64,000 bases of DNA from assembly GCF_000308675.1 (NCBI RefSeq), contig NZ_BAGE01000034.1, positions 1 through 64,000 of the forward strand, given 5' to 3'. Position 1 is the stretch's first letter, and every line of letters starts with the position of its first letter. The stretch comes from Nocardia paucivorans NBRC 100373. Its GTDB lineage: Bacteria; Actinomycetota; Actinomycetes; Mycobacteriales; Mycobacteriaceae. Positions 29,050 through 39,718 of the stretch are shown piece by piece. The notes below the pieces were generated by a model, which was given only the letters and a program-made list of their open reading frames with translations, was not told the DNA's origin and did not search any database. The translations under genes were made by a program, and so were the position numbers.

Positions 29050-30440
29050 GCTCGTCCGGTGCCCGGCACCCGCAGCTGGGCCGTTTCGGGGCCTGGTTGG
29101 CGCGGCCGTTGGCGTCGTTTCATCTGGTGGTGACCATCGCCACCCTGCTGACCGTGTTGGGGCTGGTAATGGTGCTGTCGGCTTCCAGCGTGGAGTCCTA
29201 CGCCGATGGGGGCTCGGCCTATTCGCTGTTCATCCAGCAGACGCTGTACGCCGTGGTCGGGGTGGTGCTGTTCTACCTCGCGCTGCGGATTCCGGTGCGC
29301 CGGCTGCGGCAGCTGTCCTTCCCGTTGTTCGCGGTCTCGGTGCTGCTGCTGGTGCTGGTGTTGATTCCCGGGATCGGCAGCCGGGTCAACGGCGCGCGGC
29401 GCTGGCTCGATCTGGGGCTGTTCTCGGTGCAGCCGTCGGAGGTCGTCAAGGTGACCTTCGTGGTGTGGGGCGCACATCTGCTGGTCTCGCGCCGCGCCGA
29501 ACACGCCGGTCTCAAGGATCTGATGGTGCCGTTGGTGCCGGCCGGTCTGCTGGTCTGCCTGCTCATCGTGTTGCAGCCCAATCTGTCGACCACCATCGCG
29601 GTGGGTATCGTGCTCGCCGCCCTGCTGTGGTTCGGCGGGGTGCCGGTGCGGCTGTTCATCACCATGGCGGTGGCCGGTCTCGTCGCCGCCGGTCTGCTCG
29701 CCCTGTCGGCCGGTTATCGGTCCGACCGGATGCGCGCGTTCTTCAACCCCGGCGACGATCCGCAGGGCATCAACTATCAGGCCCGGCAGGCCATGTACTC
29801 GCTCGCCGACGGCGGTATCTGGGGACGAGGATTGGGGCAGAGCCGGGCCAAGTGGAGCTATCTGCCCAACTCACACAACGACTTCATCTTCGCCATCATC
29901 GGCGAGGAGCTCGGGTTCCTCGGCTGCGCACTGGTCCTCGGCCTGTTCGCGCTGTTCGTCTACACCGGGCTCCGGATCGCGGCCCGCTCGGTCGATCCGT
30001 TCCTGCGGTTGCTCACCGCGACGGCCACGACCTGGATCGCCGGGCAGGCGCTGATCAATATCGGCTATGTGGTGGGGCTGCTGCCGGTGACCGGATTGCA
30101 GCTGCCACTGGTTTCGGCGGGTGGTTCGTCGCTGGCGATCACCCTGCTGATGTTCGGCATCATCGCCAATGCCGCCCGACACGAACCGGAGGCCGTCGCC
30201 GCCCTGCACGCCGGCCGGGACGGGCGGGTCAGCCGGCTGCTGCGGTTGCCGCAGCCGGAGGTGTACTCCCCGGGGCGGGCCCATTCCGCCCCCACCCGGT
30301 CGGCCCGAATCCGAAGTGGCGACCGGGGTCGCGCGCGGCCCGAGACGAGTGGTCACGGAACCCGCGCGCTCCGTACCACCCGGGCCTGGGAACCCAGCTA
30401 CCCGGTGACACACGCACGAGAACGAGGAAGATCCAGGTGA
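29046..30440 (+). CDS. ftsW: SEDS-family lipid II polymerase FtsW
   Basis: A 464-residue protein with about ten membrane helices that polymerises lipid II at the septum with PBP2B. SEDS signatures are [67 protein letters not shown] split by loops, [16 protein letters not shown], and [19 protein letters not shown]. The basic C-terminal tail of about 70 residues ([19 protein letters not shown]) extends into the cytoplasm, as in mycobacterial FtsW, where it helps bind FtsZ. It overlaps murD and murG by 4 nt each. Confidence 0.95.
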   Translation: MSSSGARHPQLGRFGAWLARPLASFHLVVTIATLLTVLGLVMVLSASSVESYADGGSAYSLFIQQTLYAVVGVVLFYLALRIPVRRLRQLSFPLFAVSVLLLVLVLIPGIGSRVNGARRWLDLGLFSVQPSEVVKVTFVVWGAHLLVSRRAEHAGLKDLMVPLVPAGLLVCLLIVLQPNLSTTIAVGIVLAALLWFGGVPVRLFITMAVAGLVAAGLLALSAGYRSDRMRAFFNPGDDPQGINYQARQAMYSLADGGIWGRGLGQSRAKWSYLPNSHNDFIFAIIGEELGFLGCALVLGLFALFVYTGLRIAARSVDPFLRLLTATATTWIAGQALINIGYVVGLLPVTGLQLPLVSAGGSSLAITLLMFGIIANAARHEPEAVAALHAGRDGRVSRLLRLPQPEVYSPGRAHSAPTRSARIRSGDRGRARPETSGHGTRALRTTRAWEPSYPVTHARERGRSR

Positions 30441-31591
30441 GCGTAAACCGGTCCACGAACGAGAACTCGGCCACCGGGGCGGAGGGTTCGGGGCTGTCGG
30501 TGATCGTCGCCGGCGGTGGTACCGCCGGCCATATCGAACCCGCGTTGGCCGTGGCCGACGCGTTGCGCCGGATGGATCCCTCGATCCGGGTGACCGCCCT
30601 GGGCACCGCCCGCGGGTTGGAAACCCGACTGGTACCCGAGCGCGGCTACCCGCTGGAGCTGGTCCCGCCGGTCCCGCTGCCCCGGAAACCGACCATGGAC
30701 CTGCTGCGGTTGCCCGGTCGGGTCCGGGCGTCGGTGGCCCGCACTCGGGAGATCATCGATACCGTGCAGGCCGATGTGATCGTCGGTTTCGGCGGTTATG
30801 TGGCGCTGCCCGCCTATCTGGCGGCGGGTAAGGGATTGTTCCGGCGGCGGAGCGCGGTTCCGGTGGTGGTGCACGAGGCCAATGCCAAGGCCGGTATCGC
30901 CAACAAGGTGGGCGCGCGCCGGGCGGCGCGGGTATTGGCGGCCGTACCCGATTCCGGGCTGGCCGCGGATGTCGTGGGCATTCCGGTGCGGTCGGCCATC
31001 ACCTCGCTCGACCGGGCCGCGCTGCGCGCCGAGGCGCGCGCGCATTTCGGGCTGCCCGCCGAGGGGCCGGTGCTGCTGGTGTTCGGCGGCTCGCAGGGGG
31101 CGCGCTCGCTCAACGAAGCCGTATCCGGCGCGGCGCCGCAGTTGGCGGCGGCCGGGATCTCCGTGCTGCACGCGCACGGCCCCAAGAACACCCTCGACAT
31201 CTCCGGCGCCGACTCGCCCGACGCGCCGTATGTAGCGGTGCCCTACCTGTCTCGGATGGATTTGGCCTACGCTGCCGCCGATGCGGTGGTCTGCCGGTCC
31301 GGGGCGATGACGGTCGCCGAGGTGTCGGCGGTCGGACTGCCCGCGGTGTATGTCCCCCTTCCCCATGGAAACGGCGAACAGGAACTCAATGCCCGGCCCG
31401 TGGTGGCCCAGGGGGGTGGCAGAATTGTGCCGGATTCGGAAATGTCCCCGAAATACGTGATCGATGAGGTGATACCGCTGCTCATGGACCCGGCACGAGT
31501 GCAGGAGATGGGGCGCGCCGCGGCGCATGCCGGCCATCGGGACGCCGCCGATACGGTGGCGCGGATCGTGCTGGAGGTGGCGGGCCGATGA
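30437..31591 (+). CDS. murG: UDP-GlcNAc:lipid I N-acetylglucosaminyltransferase
   Basis: It adds GlcNAc to lipid I to give lipid II on the cytoplasmic membrane face. The 384-residue GT28 protein has [62 protein letters not shown] and [34 protein letters not shown] split into two family loops. GTG 30437 overlaps the ftsW stop (GTGA). The frame is open over 500 codons further upstream, but those codons lie inside murD and ftsW in other frames, so the short start is used. Confidence 0.95.
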   Translation: MSVNRSTNENSATGAEGSGLSVIVAGGGTAGHIEPALAVADALRRMDPSIRVTALGTARGLETRLVPERGYPLELVPPVPLPRKPTMDLLRLPGRVRASVARTREIIDTVQADVIVGFGGYVALPAYLAAGKGLFRRRSAVPVVVHEANAKAGIANKVGARRAARVLAAVPDSGLAADVVGIPVRSAITSLDRAALRAEARAHFGLPAEGPVLLVFGGSQGARSLNEAVSGAAPQLAAAGISVLHAHGPKNTLDISGADSPDAPYVAVPYLSRMDLAYAAADAVVCRSGAMTVAEVSAVGLPAVYVPLPHGNGEQELNARPVVAQGGGRIVPDSEMSPKYVIDEVIPLLMDPARVQEMGRAAAHAGHRDAADTVARIVLEVAGR

Positions 31592-33099
31592 CGGAGGAGT
31601 ATCCGGTTTCCGCGGCCGTCGACCGTTCGGCGCTGCCGTCGGAGCTGGAGCGGGTCCATATGGTCGGTATCGGCGGGGCGGGTATGTCCGGGATCGCCCG
31701 GATTCTGCTGTCGCGCGGCGGTTCGGTCTCCGGGTCCGACGCCAAGGAGAGCCGAGGCGTATTGGCCCTGCGCGCCCGTGGTGCCCAGGTGCGGATCGGC
31801 CACGATGCCGGCGCGCTGGACCTGCTGCCCGGCGGCCCGACCGCGGTGGTCACCACCTACGCCGCCATTCCCAAGACGAATCCCGAACTGGTGGAGGCCC
31901 GTCGGCGGGACATACCGGTGCTGCTGCGGCCCACCGTTCTGGCCGCGCTGATGAACGGCCACCGCACCCTGCTGGTATCGGGCACCCACGGTAAGACGTC
32001 GACCACATCGATGCTGATCGTCTCGCTACAGCACTGCGGACTGGACCCGTCGTTCGCGGTGGGCGGTGAACTCAACGAGGCGGGCACCAACGCCCATCAC
32101 GGTAACGGCGATATCTTCGTCGCCGAGGCCGATGAGAGCGACGGGTCGCTACTGCAGTACACCCCGGATGTCGCCGTGGTCACCAATATCGAATCCGACC
32201 ACCTGGACTTCTTCGGTTCCGCCGAGGCCTACGTCCAGGTCTTCGACGATTTCGCGGATCGACTGGGACCCGGTGGTCTGCTGGTGGTGTGTCTGGACGA
32301 TCCGGGGGCCGCGGCATTGGCCCGACGGGTCGGCGACCGGCTGGCCGCCCGTGGCGTGCAGGTGCTCGGCTACGGCTCCGGTGATCCGGCCGAGGCCCCG
32401 GTTCCGATGGGGGTGCGGCTGCACAGCTGGGAACCGCGGGATGTCGGCGGTTTGGCCCAGTTCCAGTTGACCGGCGAGTCCGCGCCGCGCACGCTCCGGT
32501 TGTCGGTGCCCGGCCGACATATGGCCCTCAACGCCCTGGCGGCCCTGCTGGCCGCGCGGGCGGCGGGCGCGGATGTGGACGAGATCGTCCAAGGGCTGGA
32601 GGGTTTCGGCGGGGTGCATCGCCGGTTCCAGTTCGTCGGTCGGGAGAACGGGGTGCGGGTCTTCGACGATTACGCCCACCATCCGACGGAGGTGCGTGCC
32701 GTGCTCGGCGCCGCCGCCGAACTGGTCCGGCAGGAGGCCGCCGACGGTGCCAGATCCCGACAGGGCCGGGTGCTCGTGGTCTTCCAACCGCATCTGTACA
32801 GCCGCACCGCGACTTTCGCCGCGGAGTTCGGGTCTGCGCTCGATCTCGCCGACGAGGTGGTGGTGCTCGATGTCTACGGGGCCCGAGAGGAACCGCTGCC
32901 GGGTGTGAACGGTGCCCTGGTCGCCCAGTCGGTCGGCAAACCCGTGCACTACCAACCGGATATGTCGCGGGTCGGTCGGCAGGTCGCGGGCCTGGCCCGG
33001 CCGGGCGATGTGGTGATCACCATGGGAGCGGGCGATGTGACGATGCTCGGTTCGCAGATCCTCGACGGACTACGCACCCGTCCGCAGTACGGGCGGTGA
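31588..33099 (+). CDS. murC: UDP-MurNAc:L-alanine ligase
   Basis: A 503-residue Mur ligase that adds the first stem residue, L-Ala, to UDP-MurNAc. It has [18 protein letters not shown] at the N-terminus, the ATP loop [50 protein letters not shown], and [12 protein letters not shown]. The order and spacing are typical of MurC. The ATG overlaps murG by 4 nt, and ftsQ follows after 6 bp. Confidence 0.96.
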   Translation: MTEEYPVSAAVDRSALPSELERVHMVGIGGAGMSGIARILLSRGGSVSGSDAKESRGVLALRARGAQVRIGHDAGALDLLPGGPTAVVTTYAAIPKTNPELVEARRRDIPVLLRPTVLAALMNGHRTLLVSGTHGKTSTTSMLIVSLQHCGLDPSFAVGGELNEAGTNAHHGNGDIFVAEADESDGSLLQYTPDVAVVTNIESDHLDFFGSAEAYVQVFDDFADRLGPGGLLVVCLDDPGAAALARRVGDRLAARGVQVLGYGSGDPAEAPVPMGVRLHSWEPRDVGGLAQFQLTGESAPRTLRLSVPGRHMALNALAALLAARAAGADVDEIVQGLEGFGGVHRRFQFVGRENGVRVFDDYAHHPTEVRAVLGAAAELVRQEAADGARSRQGRVLVVFQPHLYSRTATFAAEFGSALDLADEVVVLDVYGAREEPLPGVNGALVAQSVGKPVHYQPDMSRVGRQVAGLARPGDVVITMGAGDVTMLGSQILDGLRTRPQYGR

Positions 33100-33105
33100 G
33101 CGGGA

Positions 33106-33798
33106 GTGCGGTTCGGGGCCGAACTCTCCGGTGTGGGCGATTGGCGTCGGATTCGCCGGTGGGCGGTGCCGATCGTGGGCGTACTGGTGGCCTTGGGCGC
33201 CATCGCCTGGTTCACCCCGATGCTGGCGGTCCGCGAGGTGCGTATCGAAGGAGTGTCCGCGGTTCCCGAGGAACAGGTCCGCGAGTTGCTCGCAATCCCC
33301 GATGGGTTGTCGATCCTGCGCATCGATACCGCGGCCATGGCCACGCGGGTGTCGGAGATTCCGAAGGTGCGGTCGGTGCGGGTGCGGCGATCACTGCCGG
33401 CCACGGTGCAGGTGACGGTGCAGGAGCGAACGCCGGTGCTGTACTACGGCGATCCGCAGGAGGCCCATCTGTTGGATGCCGACGGGGTGGAGTACGCGAT
33501 CGAGTCGGCGCCGATCGGGGTGCCGCGGTTGCGCACCGAGCATCCCGGTATGGACGATCCGCTCACCCGGGCCGCCGTCGAGGTGGCGACCGCATTACCG
33601 CCCGCGCTGGAAATTCAGGTCGACGAGGTGATTGCCCGGTCGTTGTCGGATATTTCGCTGACCCTGCGCGACGGCCGCGCGGTACTGTGGGGGAGCAGCG
33701 CGGACGCCGAACGCAAATCGGCGGTGGTAATGCCGTTGTTGACGCGCGAGGGGACCGTGTTCGATGTCTCGAGTCCCAGTCTGGTCACGGTAAGATGA
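33106..33798 (+). CDS. ftsQ: Cell division protein FtsQ
   Basis: A 230-residue bitopic protein with a short basic cytoplasmic segment and one helix (about 20-40). A POTRA domain follows directly (LAVREVRIEGVSAVPEEQVRELLAIPDGLSIL), then the beta domain (IPKVRSVRVRRSLPATVQVTVQERTPVLYY, DADGVEYAI). FtsQ links early and late divisome proteins in the FtsQLB complex. The N-terminus is much shorter than in M. tuberculosis FtsQ (about 314 residues). GTG 33106 is used; a GTG at 33096 is out of frame. No SD is strong. It is the last gene before the separate ftsZ promoter region. Confidence 0.9.
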   Translation: MRFGAELSGVGDWRRIRRWAVPIVGVLVALGAIAWFTPMLAVREVRIEGVSAVPEEQVRELLAIPDGLSILRIDTAAMATRVSEIPKVRSVRVRRSLPATVQVTVQERTPVLYYGDPQEAHLLDADGVEYAIESAPIGVPRLRTEHPGMDDPLTRAAVEVATALPPALEIQVDEVIARSLSDISLTLRDGRAVLWGSSADAERKSAVVMPLLTREGTVFDVSSPSLVTVR

Positions 33799-34180
33799 AC
33801 GCTACCCACCATGCCCGCTTCGACGGTGCGTACGCATCGTGTGCGGCGGTTGTCGAACGGGTAGGCGGTGTCGGTGCGGGAGGGGTGCCACGATGTGCGC
33901 CTTCGCCGGGGCGCTACCGTTCGCGATGCGGTATCCGGTGCGTCGGTACGAGGGAGTTCAACCAAGATTCTGGTTCTCACCTCGGCGCGCCTGCGAGCGG
34001 ATCGCGACGGTGGCGAATAGCGTTCCGCACCAGTCGGATACTTGACATAACGCCAACCCTATGGTTGAGGCTTAGGGTTTGCCCGAAACGCGGATCGCTG
34101 GGACCCGGTGCCCACTTGACGCGGCCCGGTACCGGGCATCCGAAAACGACAGGCTTTGGATCGAAGGAAGGCGAGCGCCC
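33799..34180 (+). other. Non-coding region between ftsQ and ftsZ
   Basis: About 380 bp without a credible gene. The first 240 bp show nothing recognised. The last 140 bp carry TTGACA, a short inverted repeat, and the ftsZ ribosome-binding site (GGAAGG about 10 nt before ATG). Confidence 0.65.
34042..34079 (+). promoter_or_regulatory. ftsZ promoter region with inverted repeat
   Basis: TTGACA at 34042-34047 is a perfect -35 consensus. A 7-bp inverted repeat follows (AACCCTA 34055-34061, TAGGGTT 34073-34079) that brackets GGTTGAGG. No textbook -10 stands at 17 bp. A TTGACATAAC element followed by a GTTGAGG block upstream of ftsZ is something I recall from mycobacteria, so this looks like a conserved ftsZ control region. 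Confidence 0.5.
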
Positions 34181-35488
34181 ATGACGCCCCCGCACAACTA
34201 CCTTGCAGTGATCAAGGTCGTCGGTATCGGCGGCGGCGGCGTGAACGCCGTCAACCGAATGATCGAACAGGGACTCAAGGGAGTCGAGTTCATCGCCGTC
34301 AATACCGATGCCCAGGCGCTGCTGATGAGTGACGCCGACGTCAAACTCGATGTGGGGCGCGAACTCACCCGAGGGCTGGGCGCAGGCGCCGACCCGGAGG
34401 TCGGACGCAAGGCCGCCGAGGACCACAAGGACGAGATCGAAGAGGTGCTCAAGGGCGCCGATATGGTCTTCGTGACCGCCGGTGAGGGCGGCGGCACCGG
34501 TACCGGTGGCGCCCCGGTTGTGGCGAGTATCGCGCGCAAGTTGGGCGCGCTGACCATCGGTGTGGTGACCCGGCCGTTCTCCTTCGAGGGCAAACGCCGT
34601 GGCAATCAGGCCGAGGTGGGCATCAACCTGCTGCGCGAATCCTGCGACACCCTGATCGTCATTCCGAACGACCGACTACTCCAGCTCGGCGATGCCGCGG
34701 TGAGCCTCATGGACGCCTTCCGCTCCGCCGACGAGGTGCTGCTCAACGGTGTTCAGGGCATTACCGATCTCATCACCACGCCGGGTCTGATCAATGTCGA
34801 CTTCGCCGACGTCAAGAGCGTGATGTCCGGTGCGGGTAGCGCTTTGATGGGTATCGGTTCGGCGCGGGGCGAGGGTCGTTCGGTGAAGGCCGCCGAGGCG
34901 GCGATCAATTCACCGCTGCTGGAGGCCTCCATGGACGGCGCGCACGGGGTGTTGTTGTCGATCGCGGGTGGTTCGGATCTGGGCCTGTTCGAGATCAACG
35001 AGGCGGCATCGTTGGTGCAGGAGGCCGCACACATCGAGGCCAACATCATCTTCGGCACCGTGATCGACGATTCGCTCGGTGACGAGGTGCGGGTCACAGT
35101 GATCGCCGCCGGTTTCGACGGCGGCGGCCCGGCCCGGCGCACCTTCGACGCCGCCACCGCGCGCGGCGCGGTCGGTGGCGGTCGGGCCGGAGAACTCGGG
35201 GCGGGTCGGCAGGCCGAGGTGGGGCACGCGCGCGCTCCCGAATTGGGAATCGGCCGCAGCACCGAAACGTCATCCGTTCGCGACGATGAATTGTCGACCG
35301 CCCGTTCGACCGATATCGCTTCCGGTATCGCCCGGGGGCCCGCTCCCAATTACCGCGAGCCGGAACGGATGCGCCCGCCGGTCGATCCGACGGTCACGCA
35401 CAATACCCGGGCTCATATCCAGCCGCCCGATCCCAACGACGACGATGACGACGACGATGTCGACGTTCCGTCGTTCATGCGCCGCTGA
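34181..35488 (+). CDS. ftsZ: Cell division GTPase FtsZ
   Basis: A 435-residue tubulin homologue that forms the Z-ring. The GTPase domain has [37 protein letters not shown], the nucleotide loop [16 protein letters not shown], and the T7 loop [16 protein letters not shown] variable linker from about 320 is followed by an Asp-rich run and the C-terminal consensus VDVPSFMRR that binds SepF and FtsW. The upstream frame adds 34 residues without family match, so ATG 34181 with its SD is chosen. Its own promoter region separates it from ftsQ. Confidence 0.97.
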   Translation: MTPPHNYLAVIKVVGIGGGGVNAVNRMIEQGLKGVEFIAVNTDAQALLMSDADVKLDVGRELTRGLGAGADPEVGRKAAEDHKDEIEEVLKGADMVFVTAGEGGGTGTGGAPVVASIARKLGALTIGVVTRPFSFEGKRRGNQAEVGINLLRESCDTLIVIPNDRLLQLGDAAVSLMDAFRSADEVLLNGVQGITDLITTPGLINVDFADVKSVMSGAGSALMGIGSARGEGRSVKAAEAAINSPLLEASMDGAHGVLLSIAGGSDLGLFEINEAASLVQEAAHIEANIIFGTVIDDSLGDEVRVTVIAAGFDGGGPARRTFDAATARGAVGGGRAGELGAGRQAEVGHARAPELGIGRSTETSSVRDDELSTARSTDIASGIARGPAPNYREPERMRPPVDPTVTHNTRAHIQPPDPNDDDDDDDVDVPSFMRR

Positions 35489-35728
35489 CCGTTCGGGACC
35501 GGAACCGGGGCCCGACGCGAATCGGTGGTGAGGGCTGTGGTTTCGCACTCACCGTGTTCTCGCCCGCGGCCGGTCCGTATCGTCTGCGACCGCGTGCCGA
35601 TCGCGGATGAAACGGCTGCACACACCACATCGCGGGTCGAGGTGCGGCGGACTCCGTCCTCGGCTCGAACCCACTTTCCTACGGTCGGGTTCGGGTTCGG
35701 CGACGAGTTGTCTCCCGGTTCCGCCGAC

Positions 35729-35734
35729 TAGGCT
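35729..35734 (+). promoter_or_regulatory. Leaderless-type -10 box for pgeF
   Basis: TAGGCT stands 7 nt before the ATG with no SD between. TTGTCT at 35708-35713 is a possible -35, though the 15-bp spacer is short. Confidence 0.5.
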
Positions 35735-35741
35735 CGGTGTC

Positions 35742-36467
35742 ATGACATCGGTACCGGTACTCGCGGTCCGGCGGGTGGTGACCACCCGCGCCGGCGGCTG
35801 CTCCGCGCCGCCCTACGATTCGTTCAACCTCGGTGACCACGTCGGGGACGACCCGGAGGCGGTGCGGCGCAATCGCGCTCGACTCGCCGAGACCATCGGT
35901 CTGCCCAACGATCACCTGATCTGGATGGAACAGATCCACGGCCGCACGGTGGAAATCGTCGACGGCCCCCGTCTCGACCCTGTCCCGGCGACCGACGCGC
36001 TGGTCACCACGGTCCCCGGGTTGGCGTTGGCGGTGCTCACCGCCGACTGTGTTCCGATACTGCTCTCCGACGACACGGCCGGCGTGATCGCCGCCGTACA
36101 CGCCGGACGGGTGGGCGCCCGGATCGGTATCGTGCCGCGGGTTCTGGACACCATGATCTCCGTCGGCGCCCGACCGGAACGTATCGGCGCTTTGCTCGGT
36201 CCGGCCGCGAGTGGGCAGCACTACGAGGTGCCGGCGCAGATGCGCGCCGATGTCGAACGTCATCTGCCCGGGAGCGCCACCACCACGGTGCGCGGTACCC
36301 CGGGCCTGGACATCCGGGCCGGAATCCGTCGGCAACTACTCGACGCCGGGGTCGGCGCGATCGCGGAGGACCCCCGGTGCACCATCTCCGATCCGACCCT
36401 GTTCAGTCATCGCCGGGGTGCGCCGACCGGCCGGTTCGCGAGTGTGATCTGGATGCAGGCCGCATGA
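35742..36467 (+). CDS. pgeF: PgeF/YfiH-family multicopper-type enzyme (peptidoglycan editing factor)
   Basis: A 241-residue protein of the DUF152 family. It has FNLGDHVGDDPEAVRRNR, MEQIHGRTVEIVD with the first metal His, TADCVPILLSD with Cys, and VHAGRVGARIGIVPRVL with the second His (usually HAGW; Arg here). Family members act on purine nucleosides, and in E. coli one edits UDP-MurNAc-L-Ser mistakes; location beside ftsZ is conserved. It overlaps the next gene by 4 nt (ATGA). Confidence 0.88.
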   Translation: MTSVPVLAVRRVVTTRAGGCSAPPYDSFNLGDHVGDDPEAVRRNRARLAETIGLPNDHLIWMEQIHGRTVEIVDGPRLDPVPATDALVTTVPGLALAVLTADCVPILLSDDTAGVIAAVHAGRVGARIGIVPRVLDTMISVGARPERIGALLGPAASGQHYEVPAQMRADVERHLPGSATTTVRGTPGLDIRAGIRRQLLDAGVGAIAEDPRCTISDPTLFSHRRGAPTGRFASVIWMQAA

Positions 36468-37213
36468 ACCGATCCGTCACCACCGCCGACCCCGAGGTGC
36501 GGGCCGCCGAGCTCGAGGCCAATCTCCGCGCGCTGCTCGCCCGCATCGACGCGGCCTGCGCCGCGGCCGGTCGAGATCCGGCCACGGTGCGGTTGCTGCC
36601 GGTGACCAAGTACTTCCCGGCCTCCGATATCGAGCTGCTGTACCACCGTCTCGGCCGGCGGGAGTTCGGGGAGTCCAGGGCTCAGGAGGCCGGTGCGAAG
36701 GCCGAGACCCTGGCCGGTTTGCCGGATATCCGCTGGCACCTGATCGGTCGGTTGCAGCGCAACAAGGCCCGCCAGGTCGCACGGTGGGCCGATACCGTGC
36801 ACTCGGTCGACAGCGAACGTCTGGCAACCGCCTTGGAGCGGGGCGCCACGGCTGCGTTGGAGAACGGGGAACGCACGACCGCGCTGCGGGTGCTGATCCA
36901 GGTCAGTCTCGACGCCGATCCGGAGCGCGGGGGCGCACCGCCCGCGAGCCTGCCCGCGCTGGCGGAGCATATCGCCGGTTCGTCGTCCCTGCGGTTGGCC
37001 GGTTTGATGGCGATCCCGCCATTGGGCGCCGATCCCGAGGAGGCCTTCGCGCGGCTGGCCGACCTGCATGCCCGGCTGCGCGCCGATCACCCCGATGCCA
37101 CAGAGTTGTCCGCCGGAATGTCGGGTGATCTCGACTCGGCCATCGCGCACGGTTCCACCTGTGTGCGTGTCGGTACCGCTCTGATGGGTACCCGCCCGAT
37201 AATCTCGGGCTAG
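36464..37213 (+). CDS. YggS/PLPBP-family pyridoxal-phosphate homeostasis protein
   Basis: A 249-residue PLP-binding protein resembling M. tuberculosis Rv2148c. The PLP lysine lies in LLPVTKYFPASDI; GESRAQEAGAK (usually GENYVQE), WHLIGRLQRNKAR, HSVDSERLA, LAGLMAIPP, ELSAGMSGDLDSAIAHGST and VRVGTALMG follow the family order. These proteins buffer free PLP and have no known catalysis. The gene is coupled to pgeF. It lies between pgeF and sepF as in other actinobacteria. Confidence 0.92.
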   Translation: MNRSVTTADPEVRAAELEANLRALLARIDAACAAAGRDPATVRLLPVTKYFPASDIELLYHRLGRREFGESRAQEAGAKAETLAGLPDIRWHLIGRLQRNKARQVARWADTVHSVDSERLATALERGATAALENGERTTALRVLIQVSLDADPERGGAPPASLPALAEHIAGSSSLRLAGLMAIPPLGADPEEAFARLADLHARLRADHPDATELSAGMSGDLDSAIAHGSTCVRVGTALMGTRPIISG

Positions 37214-37315
37214 CAAACAAACCTCATCAGTCACATTCGACACATATGCTGGACCGACGAGGGCTGAGCAAGACTTCAACTCCCGGCCGCCACCGGGGCG
37301 AAGGAAGGTCTACGT

Positions 37316-38083
37316 ATGAGCACGCTGCACAGGTTCAAGGCGTATTTCGGCATGGTTCCACTCGAGGACTACGAGGACGACTATGTCGACGACCGCACCC
37401 CGCGTGGGGTGGATGAACGCAGCGTGCGACGGTCCCGCGACTATGCCGATCGGCAGGATTACGCCGACCGGTCGGACTATGGTGACCGATACGGTGACTC
37501 TCGCTACGATGTGCCCGACTACCGTGAACGCGAGTCGGTGTACAAGCCGGCCTATCAGTCCGGCTACCCGCCACGGCGGGACGAATACCCGGGTGACGCC
37601 TACGACGACTACGAGGGTCCGCGTCGGCCCACCCGGATCGATGCGGCCTCCTCCACTCGCTTCCGCTCCGGCGCCGGTATGCGCGGAGTCACGCGGGGAG
37701 CGCTCGCGGTCGATCCCGAAGCCGAGGAGCGGCGTCTGGAGGAGCGGGTGCGTCCCGATCCCGTCGCCGCCCGCCGTCCCGCGATCTTCGAGGACGGAGG
37801 TCCCTTGTCCAAGATCACAACGCTGCGCCCCCGTGACTACAGTGAGGCCGCGATCATCGGCGAACGGTTCCGTGAGGGCAACCCGGTGATCATGGATCTG
37901 GTGGATCTCAGCAATGCCGATGCCAAACGGTTGGTCGACTTCGCCGCCGGCCTGGCCTTCGCCCTGCGTGGCTCGTTCGACAAGGTGGCCACCAAGGTGT
38001 TCCTGCTCTCACCTGCCGATGTGGACGTCTCGGCCGAGGAACGTCGCAGGATCGCGGAAACCGGCTTCTACAACCAGAAATAG
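37316..38083 (+). CDS. sepF: Cell division protein SepF
   Basis: A 255-residue FtsZ membrane anchor. The N-terminal membrane-binding helix reads [21 protein letters not shown] long acidic/Tyr/Arg-rich linker (about 20-150) holds imperfect repeats ([20 protein letters not shown]). The SepF core begins at about 165 ([21 protein letters not shown]) and runs through [32 protein letters not shown] split by loops to [11 protein letters not shown]. The linker is longer than in Bacillus SepF. The ATG follows GAAGGAAGG. In actinobacteria, which lack FtsA, SepF is the main Z-ring tether. Confidence 0.95.
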   Translation: MSTLHRFKAYFGMVPLEDYEDDYVDDRTPRGVDERSVRRSRDYADRQDYADRSDYGDRYGDSRYDVPDYRERESVYKPAYQSGYPPRRDEYPGDAYDDYEGPRRPTRIDAASSTRFRSGAGMRGVTRGALAVDPEAEERRLEERVRPDPVAARRPAIFEDGGPLSKITTLRPRDYSEAAIIGERFREGNPVIMDLVDLSNADAKRLVDFAAGLAFALRGSFDKVATKVFLLSPADVDVSAEERRRIAETGFYNQK

Positions 38084-38173
38084 CCCCCGGTCCCGAAGGA
38101 GATCGCGGACTCGGGCCGTTCGACTCGGCGCGGGCATTTTGCACCGCGCCGATTTTCGGGCACAGTTGAAGTC

Positions 38174-38476
38174 GTGGCCTTGTTCGCGGTGCTGTACCTC
38201 GTACTGTTCATCTTCTGGCTGTTGCTGATCAGCCGGGTGATCGTGGAGTTCATTCGGAGCTTCGCGCGCGATTGGCGGCCCAGCGGGATCGTGGTCGTCA
38301 TCCTCGAGGTGATCTTCACGATCACGGATCCCCCGGTGAAACTGCTCCGGCGGTTGATTCCGCCTGTGTCGCTGGGCGGAATTCGGCTCGATCTGTCGAT
38401 AATGATCCTGCTCTTCATCGTCTTCATCCTGATGTCGATCGTCCGCGGGCTCGGATCGTCGGTAGCTCCGGTGTGA
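38174..38476 (+). CDS. YggT-family membrane protein
   Basis: A 100-residue protein with two membrane blocks, ALFAVLYLVLFIFWLLLISRV at the N-terminus and a second near 75-92, separated by ITDPPVKLLRRLIPPVSLGGIRLDLS. That loop is the YggT signature (DP-x-L-x-P-x-R-x-x-P). The gene lies between sepF and wag31, as Rv2146c does. It probably helps organise polar or septal membranes, though no biochemical role is firm. A TTTGCA-17 bp-CACAGT promoter ending 7 nt before the GTG suggests a leaderless transcript. Confidence 0.88.
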   Translation: MALFAVLYLVLFIFWLLLISRVIVEFIRSFARDWRPSGIVVVILEVIFTITDPPVKLLRRLIPPVSLGGIRLDLSIMILLFIVFILMSIVRGLGSSVAPV

Positions 38477-38542
38477 CAGAATGGGCCGTGTAGACATTGC
38501 CAGAAGTGTTAGGTCTCATAAGACGCGCGAAGGGATCCCTCC

Positions 38543-39394
38543 ATGCCGCTGACCCCAGCCGATGTGCACAACGTCGCGTTCAGCAAACCGCCGATCGGGA
38601 AACGCGGCTACAACGAGGATGAAGTCGACGCCTTCCTGGATCTCGTCGAACAGGAACTCTCTCGACTGATCGAGGAGAACGCCGACCTACGCCAGCGCGT
38701 TGCCGAACTGGACGCCGAGTTGGCCGATGCCAAGGCCAACCGCGGTCCGGCAACCGGGCCGAGTCAGCCGATTCAGCAGGCTCCACCGGAGCCGATCAAA
38801 CCACCGGCACCGATACCGGCACCCCCTTCGCAGCCGATACCCGCCATCCCCGGCGTTTCGGGCGCCGCGCCCGATACCGCTGCCGATGCGAATCTGCAGG
38901 CGGCCAAGGTGCTGAGCCTGGCCCAGGAGATGGCCGACCGGCTCACCACCGACGCCAAGGCAGAGGCCGAGAGCCTGCTGGCGAACGCCCGGGCCAACTC
39001 GGAACGGATGGTCAGCGAGGCGCGCACCCGCTCCGAGGCGATGATCGCCGATGCCCGGGAGAAGTCCGAGGCCATGTTGTCGGACGCGCAGAGCCGGTCG
39101 GACAACCAGCTGCGGCAGGCCAAGGAGAAGGCCGACGCACTGCAGGCCGATGCCGAGCGCAAGCACACCGAGATCATGTCGACCATCAGCCAGCAGCGCA
39201 CGGTGTTGGAGAGCCGGATCGAGCAGCTCAAGACCTTCGAACGTGAGTATCGGGTGCGTCTGAAGTCCTACCTCGAATCGCAGCTGGAGGAGCTGGAGAA
39301 TCGTGGGCCGGCCGTGCCGGTGGAGGGTGGCGACGCCTTCGACACCGGTGCCAACAGTCTCGCGCCCGCGTCGTTCGCGAAGGGTGGCAACTAG
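38543..39394 (+). CDS. wag31: DivIVA/Wag31 polar growth scaffold
   Basis: A 283-residue coiled-coil protein that gathers at poles and septa and directs tip growth. The N-terminal membrane-binding DivIVA domain reads [39 protein letters not shown] across two loops. A coiled coil (to about 60), a Pro-rich linker (about 72-105) and a long helical C-terminal half with Ala/Glu/Arg heptads follow. The Thr phosphorylated in mycobacterial Wag31 lies in the Pro-rich linker; no assignment is attempted here. The ATG follows GAAGGGA. Confidence 0.95.
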   Translation: MPLTPADVHNVAFSKPPIGKRGYNEDEVDAFLDLVEQELSRLIEENADLRQRVAELDAELADAKANRGPATGPSQPIQQAPPEPIKPPAPIPAPPSQPIPAIPGVSGAAPDTAADANLQAAKVLSLAQEMADRLTTDAKAEAESLLANARANSERMVSEARTRSEAMIADAREKSEAMLSDAQSRSDNQLRQAKEKADALQADAERKHTEIMSTISQQRTVLESRIEQLKTFEREYRVRLKSYLESQLEELENRGPAVPVEGGDAFDTGANSLAPASFAKGGN

Positions 39395-39445
39395 CCCGAT
39401 ACCACCAGGTGCGAACGGGCCACCTGGTATCCACTGGGGGTCATC

Positions 39446-39640
39446 ATGCTTGTCTTGACGCTGGTCCTCGCTGCGATCGGCTTCGTGTTGCTGGTCGCCT
39501 CACTGATCACCGGTTCGGTGATCTGGGCGTGGGGTTGCATTGTGGTCTGTGTGATCGGTGCGGTGTTGTTGCTGGTCAGCGCATTGTCGATCAGTGGCTC
39601 TGATGACAGCGTGCCGCCGCAGCGGCAGATCAGGCGCTGA
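39446..39640 (+). CDS. Small two-helix membrane protein downstream of wag31
   Basis: A 64-residue protein made of two hydrophobic helices (about 2-22 and 27-47) and a short polar tail ending SDDSVPPQRQIRR. It begins 51 bp after wag31, with GGGGGT upstream, and ends just before a terminator, so it is likely cotranscribed with wag31. M. tuberculosis also has a small membrane protein (Rv2144c) there, but I cannot confirm homology. Function unknown. Confidence 0.72.
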   Translation: MLVLTLVLAAIGFVLLVASLITGSVIWAWGCIVVCVIGAVLLLVSALSISGSDDSVPPQRQIRR

Positions 39641-39646
39641 TATACG

Positions 39647-39678
39647 GACACTGACACGCCACGCTGCGCGTCAGTGTC
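39647..39678 (+). terminator. Terminator at the end of the dcw cluster
   Basis: GACACTGAC at 39647-39655 pairs with GTCAGTGTC at 39670-39678, continuing through one mismatch into CGC/GCG. It stands 6 bp after the small membrane-protein stop. Confidence 0.7.
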
Positions 39679-39718
39679 GGCGCCGATGAGCGCCGAATAC
39701 AGATTTGACCGTTACGGC

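Noticed and set aside
28886..31591. 901-residue frame with an apparent N-terminal extension of MurG
   Set aside because: The extra 517 codons lie over murD and ftsW in another frame and are Arg/Gly-rich junk. MurG homology and a GTGA overlap place the start at 30437.
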